DNA of 64,000 nt from Methylobacterium thuringiense (GCF_022179645.1 NZ_BPRA01000002.1:62001-126000); one strand, 5' to 3'; counted from the stretch's first letter, positions 31,383-40,630 are shown. Notes: generated by a model not told the origin, from the sequence alone. Translations and numbers: made by a program.

Positions 31383-33281
31383 GTGACCATGAACGGAAAT
31401 GCCGCCCGCTGCCGGACCCTTCCGGCGCTCGCCCTTCTCCTTGCCTCCTCGGTGACGCTCGGCCTCCCGGCGCTCGCCGCGCAGCCGCGTGAATCCGCGC
31501 CGCTCTCCGAATACGAGCCGGCCGAGTCCCTCGAAGGCAATTTTCTCTCCGCCTACATCGCCGGCGCCTCGAAGGACACGACGGCCGCCGCGAACTACTA
31601 TCGCGAGGCAGTGAAGGGCGATCCGCGCAACGCCGAGCTGTTGGAGCGCGCCTTCGTGTCGTTGCTCGCAGACGGCTCGATGACCGACGCCTTTCGTGCG
31701 GCAGAACGTCTTTCGACCCGCGACGGCGCGAGCGGGCTCGCGCAGCTCTCGCTCGGCGTACGCCAGCTCAAGGCCGGTCAGTACGCCGCTGCGCGCCAGA
31801 GCTTCGGCCGCAGCGGCAAGGGTGCTGCCGCGGACCTCACGGCGACGCTGCTCACCGCCTGGGCCTATGCCGGCGCCAACGACGGCAAGCGCGCCCTCGA
31901 CACCGTGAACAAGCTGCGCGGCGAGCGCTACTTCAACGTGTTCCGCGATTACCATGCCGGCTTGATCGCCAACCTCGTCGGCGACAAGGCCGAGGCGGAG
32001 CGTCGCCTCAAGGCCGCCTATGACGCCGACCACAACACGCTGCGCATCGTGGATGGGTATGCCCGCTTCGAGGCCGCCCAGGGGCGCACCGATCTTGCGA
32101 TCCAGGCCTATACCGACTTCGACAAGGTGCTGCCGCGTCACCCGATCGTCACCGACGCCCTCGACAAGCTGAAGGCCGGCAAGCCCCTCGCCCAGCTGGT
32201 CGGCTCCGCTCAGGACGGCGCCTCCGAGGTGCTGTACGGACTCGGCGCCGCCGGCTCGACTCAGGGCGACGAGTTGCCGGCCGTGGTCTATCTGCGCCTC
32301 GCCCTCTACCTCAATCCCGAGCACGGCGTCGCCCGCCTGACGCTGGCCGACGCCCTCGACCGCATGAAGCAGGCCGAACGCTCCAACGAGGCCTACGCGC
32401 AGATCCCCGCCTCTTCGCCGCTGAAGCTCAATGCCGACATCCAGATCGGCCTCAATCTCGAGCAGATGGGCAAGGGCGACGAGGCGATCCAGCACCTCGA
32501 CGCCGTCCAGAAGGCGCATCCCGACAACGTCGAGGTGATCTCGGCACTCGGCAACGTCCAGCGCTCGCGCAAGAAGTTCGCCGAGGCCGCCGAGACCTAC
32601 AGCCGCGCAATCAAGCTGATCACGCCCGAGCAGGAAGCCGGCTACTGGTCGCTGTTCTACTTCCGTGGCACCGCCTACGAGCGCGCCGGCGAATGGCAGA
32701 AGGCCGAGGCCGACCTCAAGAAGGCCCTCGGGCTGATCTCGCCGACGCAGCCGAATGCCCGCGCCCAGGTGCTGAACTACCTCGCCTATTCCTGGGTCGA
32801 CCGGAACATGAACATCGACGACAGCTTCAAGATGCTGAAGCAGGCCGTTGAGCTGTCGCCGCGCGACGGCATGATCATCGACAGCCTCGGCTGGGCTTAT
32901 TTCCGCCTCGGCCGCTGGGACGACGCGGTGCGGGAGCTGGAGAAGGCCGTCGAGCTCAAGCCCGGCGACCCGACCATCAACGACCACCTCGGCGACGCCT
33001 ACTGGCGTACCGGCCGCCGCCTCGAGGGCAAGTTCCAGTGGCAGCACGCCAAGGACCTGAACCCCGAGCCAGACGACCTCGCCAAGATCAACGCCAAGCT
33101 CAAGGACGGCCTTCCGGACCCGGACAAGCCGGCCGTGACCGCCGAGAACCCGCCCGCCCCGGCCGAGCCCACGCCGGCCCCCGTGGCCGCGCCGCACAAC
33201 GCCGAGAACCCGGAGCTCCCCAAGGGCGCGCCGGCGCCGAGCGAGCCTCCGGGCGCGGCGGACAAGAAGCCGGGCGGTTAG
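31383..33281 (+). CDS. Large exported TPR protein
   Basis: 632 residues. Signal peptide at 1-37 (LALLLASSVTLGLPALAA), then tetratricopeptide repeats throughout, for example AAANYYREAVKGDPRNAELL, IQHLDAVQKAHPDNVEVI and DAVRELEKAVELKPGDPTIN, and a disordered Pro/Ala/Glu tail from about 575. This matches the alphaproteobacterial periplasmic TPR protein commonly located near ispE. Its role is unknown; a scaffolding function in the cell envelope is likely. The GTG at 31383 lies 9 nt after AAGGAG; the ATG two codons later is the alternative. Confidence 0.88.
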   Translation: MTMNGNAARCRTLPALALLLASSVTLGLPALAAQPRESAPLSEYEPAESLEGNFLSAYIAGASKDTTAAANYYREAVKGDPRNAELLERAFVSLLADGSMTDAFRAAERLSTRDGASGLAQLSLGVRQLKAGQYAAARQSFGRSGKGAAADLTATLLTAWAYAGANDGKRALDTVNKLRGERYFNVFRDYHAGLIANLVGDKAEAERRLKAAYDADHNTLRIVDGYARFEAAQGRTDLAIQAYTDFDKVLPRHPIVTDALDKLKAGKPLAQLVGSAQDGASEVLYGLGAAGSTQGDELPAVVYLRLALYLNPEHGVARLTLADALDRMKQAERSNEAYAQIPASSPLKLNADIQIGLNLEQMGKGDEAIQHLDAVQKAHPDNVEVISALGNVQRSRKKFAEAAETYSRAIKLITPEQEAGYWSLFYFRGTAYERAGEWQKAEADLKKALGLISPTQPNARAQVLNYLAYSWVDRNMNIDDSFKMLKQAVELSPRDGMIIDSLGWAYFRLGRWDDAVRELEKAVELKPGDPTINDHLGDAYWRTGRRLEGKFQWQHAKDLNPEPDDLAKINAKLKDGLPDPDKPAVTAENPPAPAEPTPAPVAAPHNAENPELPKGAPAPSEPPGAADKKPGG

Positions 33282-33364
33282 GTCCGCGTTTGGCCATCTG
33301 CTTGCAGCCTCGACCGCGGTCGCCTATGGCCGCGCTTCATCGCGAGACGCTGCAGTAAAGATCA

Positions 33365-34240
33365 GTGACAACGCTCACCACCCTCGCTCCGGCCAAGATC
33401 AACCTGACCCTCCACGTCCTCGGACGGCGGCCGGGTGACGGCTATCACGCGCTCGAAAGCCTCGTCGCCTTCGCCGGCATCGGCGACACGCTGACGCTGG
33501 AGCCGGGCGAAGCCCTGGGCCTCGACGTGTTCGGCCCGACGGCGGGCACCGTCGGGCCGACCGACGACAACCTCGTGCTGCGTGCGGCTCGCGACCTCGC
33601 CGCACGCGTGTCGTCGTTGCGGGTCGGTGCGTTCAGGCTCGAAAAACGCCTTCCCGTGGCCGCCGGGATTGGCGGTGGCTCGTCCGATGCGGCGGCTGCC
33701 CTGCGGCTGCTGGCGCAGCTCAACGATCTGCCCCTCGATCATCCCGCGATCGTCGCAGCCGCCCGTTCGGCCGGCGCCGACGTGCCGGTCTGCCTCGATC
33801 CGCGGGCGCGGATGATGTGTGGGGCCGGCGAAGAGATCGGGCCTGTCCTCGGACTTGCCCCGCTTCCGGCGCTGCTGATCAATCCCGGCGTGCCGGTGAC
33901 GACCGCGCCGGTGTTCAAGGCGCTCGGACTGGCAGTCGGTCAAACGCTGCCGGGGGCTGGGCATCCGGCGGTCTGGAGCAATCTCGATGCCGACGCGGTC
34001 CTCGCCGCGATCGCGCCGGCCCGCAACGACCTGGAAGCCCCTGCCCTCACCGTGGCGCCGGTGATCGGCGACGCGCTCGGTGCCCTGCGCGATCAGCCGG
34101 GCTGCCGCCTCGCGCGGATGTCGGGCTCGGGTGCCACGGTGTTCGCGATCTTTTCGGACGATGGTGCGGCCGCGCGCGCTGCGGAGGCGATCCACGCCCT
34201 TCGGCCCGGCTGGTGGGTCGAGCCGACGACGCTGAGCTAG
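33365..34240 (+). CDS. ispE: 4-diphosphocytidyl-2-C-methyl-D-erythritol kinase
   Basis: MEP-pathway kinase for isoprenoid precursors. 291 residues, GHMP fold. N-terminal [20 protein letters not shown]-like segment (Lys and His for substrate binding), the ATP-binding [20 protein letters not shown], and the third GHMP motif [17 protein letters not shown] start at 33365. Its product line (IPP/DMAPP) feeds the polyprenyl diphosphate synthase encoded next, in convergent orientation. Confidence 0.95.
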   Translation: MTTLTTLAPAKINLTLHVLGRRPGDGYHALESLVAFAGIGDTLTLEPGEALGLDVFGPTAGTVGPTDDNLVLRAARDLAARVSSLRVGAFRLEKRLPVAAGIGGGSSDAAAALRLLAQLNDLPLDHPAIVAAARSAGADVPVCLDPRARMMCGAGEEIGPVLGLAPLPALLINPGVPVTTAPVFKALGLAVGQTLPGAGHPAVWSNLDADAVLAAIAPARNDLEAPALTVAPVIGDALGALRDQPGCRLARMSGSGATVFAIFSDDGAAARAAEAIHALRPGWWVEPTTLS

Positions 34241-34246
34241 ATCACG

Positions 34247-34341
34247 CTGCGTTTTGATCGAATCGATCAAAACGCAGAAAACGTGATCGATTCAAAGGTT
34301 TAGAGTAGGCTGCGAAAAACCGGTGCCACTTTTTCGCAGCC
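34247..34341. repeat. Two-part intergenic palindromic repeat
   Basis: First part: arms CTGCGTTTTGATCGA (34247-34261) and its complement (34263-34277) around a single base. Second part: GGCTGCGAAAAA (34308-34319) and its complement (34330-34341), loop CCGGTGCCAC. The block contains GANTC sites (CcrM methylation type). Repeats of this kind are scattered in Hyphomicrobiales genomes. It may also end transcripts from both convergent genes. Confidence 0.75.
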
Positions 34342-34412
34342 CGCTCTAGGGCACCGGCCCGAGAACAGGCCGGCAGCCCTCGGCAAGGCCGATGCTCGGA
34401 TTAGAGGGCGGG

Positions 34413-35456
34413 TCAGTGCGCCCGGGCGATGCAGAAATCCACGACCTGCAGCAGCGCCGACTTCATCGGACCGTTGGGAAACAGCGCCAGCGCGTCGCGG
34501 GCCATGGCGCCGTAGTGGCGTGCGCGCTCGGTGGTGTCCTCCAACGCGCGGTGGCGGCGCAGGATGGTGAGGGCCGTCTCGAGGTCGCCGTCTTCGAGCT
34601 GGCCATCCTGCAGCGTGCGTCGCCAAAAAGCGCGCTCCTCGTCCGTGCCGCGGCGGAAGGCGAGCACGATCGGAAGGGTGATCTTGCCCTCGCGAAAATC
34701 GTCGCCGACGTTCTTGCCGAGGCTGGCGCTGGTGCCTCCGTAATCGAGCACGTCGTCGACGAGCTGGAAGGCGATGCCGAGATTCATTCCGTAGGATCGG
34801 CAGGCGGCCTGCTCCGCCCGCGGACGCTCGGCCAGCACTGGGCCGACTTCGCAGGCCGCAGCGAAGAGCTCGGCGGTCTTGGCGCGGATCACGGCAAGGT
34901 ACTCGTCCTCCGAGGTCTCGGTGTTCTTGGCGGCGGTGAGCTGCATCACCTCGCCTTCGGCGATCACCGTGGCGGCCGCGGACAGGATGTCGAGGGCTCG
35001 GAGCGACCCGACCTCCACCATCATCCGGAAGGCCTGCCCCAGCAGGAAGTCGCCGACGAGGACGCTCGCCTCGTTGCCCCACTTGATGCGGGCGGCGACG
35101 CGACCGCGCCGCATGTCGCTCTCGTCCACGACATCGTCGTGCAGCAGTGTCGCCGTGTGCATGAACTCGACGCTGGCCGCGAGCTTCACGGCGCCGTCGT
35201 CGCTGCCGTAGCCGCAGAGGTCGGCGCTCGCGAGGGTCAGGATCGGCCGCAGGCGCTTGCCTCCGGAGGCGATCAGGTGCTGCGCCACCTCGGGGATCAT
35301 GGTGACGGCCGAGCCGGTCCGCGACAGGATCGTCGCGTTGACCCGCTCCATCCCCCCGGCAACCAGGGCCAAGAGATCGTTCAGGGAGCTTTCCGGATCG
35401 GAGCGGCTCTCATCGAGGGAAACGACGACGCCCAATGCGCACCTGCCTGCCAGCAT
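34413..35456 (-). CDS. Polyprenyl diphosphate synthase (octa/decaprenyl type)
   Basis: Makes the long isoprenoid tail of ubiquinone. About 347 residues. First Asp-rich motif LLHDDVVDESDMRRG, second QLVDDVLDYGG, with GGKRLRPILTL (substrate-binding) and GDFLLGQAF typical of the family. The start is uncertain: ATG at 35456 was taken, but TTG at 35435 (just before GVVVSLDESRS, where related proteins begin) is also good. Related genomes annotate it as ispB/ddsA. Chain length cannot be read reliably from the sequence. Confidence 0.9.
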   Translation of the reverse strand: MLAGRCALGVVVSLDESRSDPESSLNDLLALVAGGMERVNATILSRTGSAVTMIPEVAQHLIASGGKRLRPILTLASADLCGYGSDDGAVKLAASVEFMHTATLLHDDVVDESDMRRGRVAARIKWGNEASVLVGDFLLGQAFRMMVEVGSLRALDILSAAATVIAEGEVMQLTAAKNTETSEDEYLAVIRAKTAELFAAACEVGPVLAERPRAEQAACRSYGMNLGIAFQLVDDVLDYGGTSASLGKNVGDDFREGKITLPIVLAFRRGTDEERAFWRRTLQDGQLEDGDLETALTILRRHRALEDTTERARHYGAMARDALALFPNGPMKSALLQVVDFCIARAH

Positions 35457-35617
35457 GTCCGCGCGGTTCGAGCCCGCGCCCGGAGGAAAGCGACCCCTTC
35501 GCACGCGACGTGCTGCCTCGCAACACGCGCGCCGTCGCATGGCTGGCTGGGACGACCGTGCGCGGCGGCTGACGGGGTGTTAGAGCAGGTTGGAACCTCA
35601 GGGATGGCCGCGCGCCC

Positions 35618-35851
35618 GTGATCGAGCTGATCCGCACCAACGACATCGTCCTGATCGGATTCGCGCGTTCGCTGCTCGAAGGGGCCGACATCCCCGTTCT
35701 CGTCGCCGACGAGCACATGAGCCTGATGGAGGGCTCGATCGGCGCTTTCGGGCGCCGTCTGCTCGTCCCCGACGATCTCGGCCGGCAGGCGCGGCGCATC
35801 CTCACCGATGCGGGGCTCGCCGCGGAACTTCGCGATGCCGGAGCCCGCTGA
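35618..35851 (+). CDS. DUF2007 family protein
   Basis: 77 residues. Starts MIELIRTNDIVLIGFARSLL and continues EGADIPVLVADEHMSLMEGS and RLLVPDDLGRQARRILTDAG, the whole DUF2007 (putative signal-transducing protein) pattern. It resembles the metal- or nucleotide-free half of a PII-like ferredoxin fold; the role is unknown. GTG start. Overlaps the methyltransferase by 17 nt, so the pair is co-translated, as in many Hyphomicrobiales. Confidence 0.88.
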   Translation: MIELIRTNDIVLIGFARSLLEGADIPVLVADEHMSLMEGSIGAFGRRLLVPDDLGRQARRILTDAGLAAELRDAGAR

Positions 35852-36590
35852 GCCGGACCTCTGGCTCGGCGGCCGTCTGCGCCTGCGCCAGCAGCCGCGT
35901 GGCGGACATCGCGCGGGGACCGACGCGGTGCTGCTGGCCCGCCTGTTCGAGCCGGGGCCGGACGATGTGGTCTGCGACCTCGGAGCGGGCACCGGTGCCA
36001 TCGGCCTCGCCTATGCGAGCCTGTATCCGTCTTGCCGCGTTGTGCTGGTCGAACGAGACGATGCGGTCGCGGAACTGGCGCGCGAGAACGTTCGTGCGAA
36101 CGGTTTCGCGGACCGCGTCGAGGTGGTCGAAGCCGACGTGCTGGCGCCGGGAGCACGTCGGCGCGCGGCGGGCCTTACCTCGGATCTCGCCGATATCCTG
36201 GTGACGAACCCACCCTTCTTCGAGCCGACGAGCCACCGCCCCTCCCCGATCGCGGCCAGAGCCTCCGCCCATACCTTCGTCGGCGATGGCCTGGACTGTT
36301 GGCTGCGCACGTGTGCCGATCTGCTGCGGCCCGGCGGCCGCCTCGGCCTGATCCATCGGGCCGACTGCCTGCCGATCTGCCTCGACGGCTTGCGCAACCG
36401 GTTCGGGGGCATCACGGTCCGCCCCGTTCACGCCAGCGCCGAACGCCCGGCGATCCGGGTGCTGATCAGTGCCGTGAAAGGTAGCAGGGGGCCGTTCTCG
36501 CTGCTGGCCCCGATGATTCTGCAGGACGCCTCCGGCCGGTTCACTGCCGAGGCCGATGCGATGCATCGGGGTGAGCCGCCTCCGTCATGA
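35835..36590 (+). CDS. TrmN6-like adenine-N6 methyltransferase
   Basis: 251 residues. SAM-binding motif DLGAGTGAIG is at 48-57 and the catalytic NPPF (125-128) of N6-adenine methyltransferases is in VTNPPFFEP. RAGTDAVLLARLF before motif I is typical of the TrmN6/YfiC family, which modifies A37 of tRNA1-Val in E. coli. Substrate in this organism is not proven. Start ATG at 35835 within the DUF2007 gene. Ends 1 bp before a hairpin terminator. Confidence 0.88.
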   Translation: MPEPAEPDLWLGGRLRLRQQPRGGHRAGTDAVLLARLFEPGPDDVVCDLGAGTGAIGLAYASLYPSCRVVLVERDDAVAELARENVRANGFADRVEVVEADVLAPGARRRAAGLTSDLADILVTNPPFFEPTSHRPSPIAARASAHTFVGDGLDCWLRTCADLLRPGGRLGLIHRADCLPICLDGLRNRFGGITVRPVHASAERPAIRVLISAVKGSRGPFSLLAPMILQDASGRFTAEADAMHRGEPPPS

Positions 36591-36591
36591 G

Positions 36592-36616
36592 AAGGAGCGC
36601 TCGAAAAGCGCTCCTT
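36592..36616. terminator. Hairpin terminator between convergent genes
   Basis: AAGGAGCGCT (36592-36601) and AGCGCTCCTT (36607-36616) with loop CGAAA, a perfect 10-bp stem. It sits between the trmN6-like gene (plus) and the Tyr/Arg-rich gene (minus) and can serve both. Confidence 0.7.
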
Positions 36617-36631
36617 TCGTCGTCTTCGAAC

Positions 36632-36901
36632 TCAAAAGAAAAACCGCCGACGGTAGTACCGCGGCCGGTAGTAGTGGCGCCGATAATAACGCGGGCGATA
36701 GTAGTAGCGCGGACGATAATAGCGCGGCCGGTAGTACCTGCGGCGAACGAAATAATAATAGGCCTTGTCGACGCTTGGAGACGGGCTGGTTTCGGCGACG
36801 ATTGCGGAGATCGGCACCGGCGCCGCGTGGACGGTCGCACTGAGGCCGATCGCGCCTCCGAGCAAACCGATGATCAGAATCATCAAACGTAAGGCACGCA
36901 T
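36632..36901 (-). CDS. Tyr/Arg-rich small exported protein, copy 1
   Basis: 89 residues. Signal peptide 1-27 ending VHA-AP, then a short linker (PVPISAIVAETSPSPSVDKA) and a C-terminal half made almost only of Tyr, Arg, Pro and Phe (YYRPRYY-type repeats, ending RRRFFF). It is paralogous to the gene at 37306: both have MR.....I....LGGA.G.SA..HAAP, an IV...S stretch and KAYYY before the repeats. No family recognised. Such tails are strongly basic and could bind anionic polymers or the cell envelope. Confidence 0.75.
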   Translation of the reverse strand: MRALRLMILIIGLLGGAIGLSATVHAAPVPISAIVAETSPSPSVDKAYYYFVRRRYYRPRYYRPRYYYRPRYYRRHYYRPRYYRRRFFF

Positions 36902-37305
36902 GTCGCCTCGCTTCCTCCGTTGAGTTTGCCGCCCCGTGTGCACGGTCGTGGCGCGTGGACGGATCGCGACTCGACACGCGCATATGATTCACAAACAACA
37001 CTCAATGAAAATCGTCGATTTGTGCGAATTCTTATTTCGATGGGGTTGGACCACGTAGTCGGCGTGCACGAGGCGCAGAATTGGCCGCAAGTACCGTCGA
37101 AACGAAATAGACTTGCTGAAATCGTTCGCGAGCAGAGTGCTGCTGCCGGATCTCGATCGGTTCATGCCGTGAGGCCGGCCGCCGATCACGGAAATGACCG
37201 ATGGGCACGGACCTTCATAAAAAAAAGGAGGGCGCCGACAAGGGCGCCCTCCACATTCGAAAGATGGCTCGACCCGGAGCGGCCGGGGCCGGCCCGGGCT
37301 GTCGA
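36902..37305. other. Intergenic between the two Tyr/Arg-rich genes
   Basis: 404 bp; contains the terminator at 37219-37252 that ends the upstream paralogue, and must hold the promoter of the downstream one. AT-richer around 36990-37060. No gene seen. Confidence 0.55.
37219..37252 (-). terminator. Rho-independent terminator
   Basis: GGAGGGCGCC (37227-37236) and GGCGCCCTCC (37243-37252) form a 10-bp stem; read on the minus strand it is followed by a run of eight T (37219-37226). Ends the transcript of the Tyr/Arg-rich gene at 37306-37602. Confidence 0.88.
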
Positions 37306-37602
37306 TCAGTAGAAGAACCGACGACCGTAATAGGGCCGGCGATAGCCGTAGAACGGACGGCGATAGTAGGGCCGGCGATAGCCATAGAACGGGCGGCGAT
37401 AGAACGGCCGTCCGTAACCGAAGCGCCGGCCGCCGTAGAAGCCGCGCCGTCCGTAGTAATAGGCTTTCGACACCGTCGCGCCTTCGACGCTGCCGCCGAC
37501 GATCTCCGTCGCCGGCAGCGGCGCCGCATGGGCAGCAGCCGAGATTCCGACTGCGCCGCCAAGCATCGCAAACGCCACGATCATCCACCGAAACATACGC
37601 AT
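37306..37602 (-). CDS. Tyr/Arg-rich small exported protein, copy 2
   Basis: 98 residues. Signal peptide 1-27 (AHA-AP), linker with KAYYYGRRGF, then repeats of RRPFYGYRRPYY type ending GRRFFY. At DNA level the tail is built of a ~36-bp unit repeated about 2.3 times (roughly 37325-37410). GGGAGGAG lies 9 nt before the ATG at 37602. Paralogue of the gene at 36632. The pair interrupts the neighbourhood of trmN6-like and S49 peptidase genes that is usually contiguous in relatives. Confidence 0.75.
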   Translation of the reverse strand: MRMFRWMIVAFAMLGGAVGISAAAHAAPLPATEIVGGSVEGATVSKAYYYGRRGFYGGRRFGYGRPFYRRPFYGYRRPYYRRPFYGYRRPYYGRRFFY

Positions 37603-37790
37603 CCGCGTGAACTCCTCCCGCTTCCCTCCGCCCATCATACGCAACCCGGCCGCGAGGACGGATCGCGGTGGCGGGTCAGGGAAACGACGCTGAGGCCGAA
37701 ACGGTTCGTCGGTGACGGTTCGCGATAGCGTGATCGCGCCATGCGCTTTACGCAGGACGCCCCCAGCCCGCTTCCCGGACGCCAGCGACG

Positions 37791-38657
37791 ATGCCGAGCA
37801 CCACCGCGATCACCGACGGCCTGCGCCGGTTTCTTCCTGCGCGTTGGCGTCAGACGCCGCCACGCGTCGCCGTGCTGCGGCTGAACGGGGCGATCGGGGC
37901 GGTGTCGCCGTTGCGGCCGGGACTCTCGATCGGCAGCTTGGCGACGAGCCTGGAACGCGCCTTTTCCATGCCGCGCATCTGCGCGGTGGCGTTGATCATC
38001 AACTCGCCGGGCGGCTCCGCAGCGCAGTCGCATCTGATCTATCGGCGCATCCGCGCGCTGGCCGCCGAGAAGACGCTGCCGGTCTTCGCCTTCGTGGAGG
38101 ATGCCGCCGCGAGCGGCGGCTACATGATCGCCTGCGCCGCCGACGAGATCGTCGCCGATCCGGCCTCGCTCGTCGGCTCGATCGGCGTGGTCTCGGCTGG
38201 CTTCGGCTTCGACAAGCTGATCGAGCGCATCGGCGTCGAGCGGCGCGTCCACACACAGGGCGAAGCGAAGGCGATGCTCGATCCGTTCCGACCCGAGGAC
38301 CCCGCCGACGTCGAGCGCCTGAAGGCGATCCAGGCCGACATCCAGGATCTGTTCACGGGCCTCGTCACCGAGCGCCGCCCGAAACTGCCAGTGGGCCAGA
38401 ACTTGTTCACGGGCGCCGTGTGGAGTGGGCGTCAGGCGCTGGCGATCGGGCTCGTCGATGCCGTCGGCGACCTGCGCGGCACCATGCGGGCGCGTTTCGG
38501 CGAGAAGGTCGAACTCAGGCTCGTCGCCGAAGCCAAGGGGTCGATCATTGCCCGCCTGCTGCGCCGGGCCGGCCCGGGCAGCACGGCGGCCGGCATTCCC
38601 GATGCCTGGATCGCGGCGATCGAGGAGCGCGCCGCCTGGGCGCGCTTCGGGCTCTGA
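37791..38657 (+). CDS. S49 family serine peptidase (SppA/SohB-like)
   Basis: 288 residues. The nucleophile Ser lies in EDAAASGGYMIACAADEI and the general-base Lys probably in TQGEAKAMLDPFR. LIINSPGGSAAQS is the oxyanion-side motif and VGSIGVVSAGFGFDKL completes the domain. No signal peptide or membrane anchor is seen, so it is the short, probably cytoplasmic-side form common in alphaproteobacteria. Presumed to degrade membrane-released signal peptides or other peptides. Its stop abuts the stop of the next, convergent gene. Confidence 0.88.
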   Translation: MPSTTAITDGLRRFLPARWRQTPPRVAVLRLNGAIGAVSPLRPGLSIGSLATSLERAFSMPRICAVALIINSPGGSAAQSHLIYRRIRALAAEKTLPVFAFVEDAAASGGYMIACAADEIVADPASLVGSIGVVSAGFGFDKLIERIGVERRVHTQGEAKAMLDPFRPEDPADVERLKAIQADIQDLFTGLVTERRPKLPVGQNLFTGAVWSGRQALAIGLVDAVGDLRGTMRARFGEKVELRLVAEAKGSIIARLLRRAGPGSTAAGIPDAWIAAIEERAAWARFGL

Positions 38658-38912
38658 TCAGCGGGCCGCCGTGAGGCAACCGGCAGCGGTCGGGGCATAG
38701 CCGCTGTAGACCACGCGGACTTTTTTCGCGCAGGTCTCGGGTCCGGCTGCAGTGGCCACCGGTGCGACCTCGACCGGTGCGACGGCGACGGCCTGCGTGA
38801 CGATGTCCGCCGGATCGGCCGTGGCGAAGGCTTGGGTCGCGCCGATCACCATCGGCGTCGCGACGAGGGAGGTGGCGACGAGGGCGGCGAAAACAGTGAA
38901 ACCCTTGCGCAT
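38658..38912 (-). CDS. Small exported hypothetical protein
   Basis: 84 residues. A signal peptide at 1-31 (FTVFAALVATSLVATPMVIG, cleaved near AFA-TA) is followed by an Ala/Val/Pro-rich stretch and a short end with two cysteines (ETCAKKVRVVYSGYAPTAAGC) that may form a disulfide. No family recognised. Its stop codon directly adjoins that of the S49 peptidase gene. Confidence 0.65.
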   Translation of the reverse strand: MRKGFTVFAALVATSLVATPMVIGATQAFATADPADIVTQAVAVAPVEVAPVATAAGPETCAKKVRVVYSGYAPTAAGCLTAAR

Positions 38913-39121
38913 GGCGTGTCTGCCTGAGTGTTCGTCCACCCTCGGGTGGAGCTTGACCGTTCGATTGCTGCGTAAACTTGGCAGTCGGCTGCTGGTTCCA
39001 GTGTCAGCAGATTTGAACGGAACGGATGTGCAGGTCCGCACCGATTCCGCCTCGGATGGTGCGCTTCGGTTATGCTGCTTGGGAAAGTCCGATCGAATCC
39101 CATGTCGCGACGGAGTCCACC

Positions 39122-40630
39122 GTGCAGCCTGTCTACGATCTGCTCGTCATCGGCGGCGGCATCAACGGTGCCGGCATCGCGCGCGATGCCGCTGGTCGCG
39201 GTCTCAAGGTCCTGCTCTGCGAGCGAGGCGATCTCGCCGAATTCACCTCGTCGTCCAGCACCAAGCTGATCCACGGCGGCCTGCGTTATCTCGAATATTA
39301 CGAGTTCCGGCTCGTCCGCGAGGCGCTGGCCGAGCGTGAGCGGCTTCTCAAGCTCGCGCCGCACATCATCTGGCCGCTGCGCTTCGTGCTGCCGCACGAC
39401 GAGGGCTTGCGGCCGGCCTGGATGCTGCGCGTCGGCCTTTTTCTCTACGATCATCTCGCACGACTGCGCACGCTGCCGGGTTCGGCTTCGGTTCGCTTGC
39501 GAACATCGCCGATGGGTGCGCCGCTGCAGCAGCGGCTGACCAAGGGCTTCGTCTATTCGGACTGCTGGGTCGAGGACAGCCGGCTCGTCGTGCTCAACGC
39601 CATGGATGCACAGGCGCGCGGCGCCGAGATCCGCACCCGCACCGGCGTCGCCTCCGCCCGCCGCGAGGACGGGGCCTGGGTCGCGAGCCTGCGCGACGAG
39701 CGGACGGGCACATCGGAGACGGTGCGCGCCAAGGCGGTCGTCAATGCCGCCGGCCCCTGGGTCAGCGAGACGCTCGGCGAGACGCTCGGCATCAACAGCC
39801 GCTCGGCCGTGCGCCTGATCAAGGGCAGCCACATCGTGGTGAAGCGCCTGTTCGAGGGCGAGCAGGCCTACATCCTGCAGCAGCCCGACCAGCGCATCGT
39901 CTTCGCGATTCCCTACGAGCGCGACTTCACGCTGATCGGCACCACGGACGTCCCGTACGAGAACGAACCCGGTGCCGTGACGATCTCCGACGAGGAAACC
40001 AGTTACCTCTGCGACTGCATCAACCGGTCATTTACGAAGAGTATCGGGCCGGGGGACGTGGTCTGGAGCTATTCGGGCGTGCGCCCGCTCTACGACGATG
40101 CCGCCGCCAACGCCTCGGCCGTGACCCGCGACTACGTGCTCGACGTCTCCGACCAGGGCGGCGCGCTGCCCGTACTCTCTGTCTTCGGCGGCAAGATCAC
40201 CACCTATCGGCGTCTCGCCGAGCACGCCCTCGAAAAACTCGAGCCGTTCTTTTCGGACTTGAAGCCGGCCTGGACGGCCGACGCGATCCTGCCGGGCGGC
40301 AATATGCCGGACGCCGATTTCGATTCTTTCCTGCTCACCCTACAGGCCGAGAAGCCGTTTGTGCCGCCTGAAACGGCACGACGTCTCGCGCGGGCCTACG
40401 GCACCCGGGCGCGCGACATCCTGAAGGGTGCCCAGTCGCTCGCCGATCTCGGCGAAGGTTTCGACGGCGGCCTCACCGCTCGCGAGGTCGATTATCTGCG
40501 CGACCGGGAATGGGTCGTCACCGCCCACGACATCCTCTGGCGCCGCTCGAAGCTCGGTCTGCGCACCAGTCCCGAGAGCGAAGCCCGGCTGCAGGCCTAT
40601 CTCGACGGTAAGAGGGCCAAGGCCGCATGA
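39122..40630 (+). CDS. glpD: Glycerol-3-phosphate dehydrogenase (FAD, aerobic)
   Basis: Oxidises sn-glycerol-3-phosphate to dihydroxyacetone phosphate, giving electrons to quinone. 502 residues from the GTG at 39122 (CGGAG 6 nt upstream). FAD-binding VIGGGINGAGIARDAAGRG is at the N-terminus, then SSSSTKLIHGGLRYLEYYEF and RLIKGSHIVV, and the C-terminal GGKITTYRRLAEHAL. First gene of glpD-glpK-glpF. Confidence 0.95.
   Translation: MQPVYDLLVIGGGINGAGIARDAAGRGLKVLLCERGDLAEFTSSSSTKLIHGGLRYLEYYEFRLVREALAERERLLKLAPHIIWPLRFVLPHDEGLRPAWMLRVGLFLYDHLARLRTLPGSASVRLRTSPMGAPLQQRLTKGFVYSDCWVEDSRLVVLNAMDAQARGAEIRTRTGVASARREDGAWVASLRDERTGTSETVRAKAVVNAAGPWVSETLGETLGINSRSAVRLIKGSHIVVKRLFEGEQAYILQQPDQRIVFAIPYERDFTLIGTTDVPYENEPGAVTISDEETSYLCDCINRSFTKSIGPGDVVWSYSGVRPLYDDAAANASAVTRDYVLDVSDQGGALPVLSVFGGKITTYRRLAEHALEKLEPFFSDLKPAWTADAILPGGNMPDADFDSFLLTLQAEKPFVPPETARRLARAYGTRARDILKGAQSLADLGEGFDGGLTAREVDYLRDREWVVTAHDILWRRSKLGLRTSPESEARLQAYLDGKRAKAA

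Noticed and set aside
31323-33197. 624-codon minus-strand ORF opposite the TPR gene
   Set aside because: The plus strand has a signal peptide, TPR repeats and a ribosome-binding site; the minus frame has low-complexity Gly/Val/Glu composition.
37320-37410. CRISPR or intergenic repeat
   Set aside because: The ~36-bp repetition encodes the YRRPFYG tail of a small exported protein in frame.
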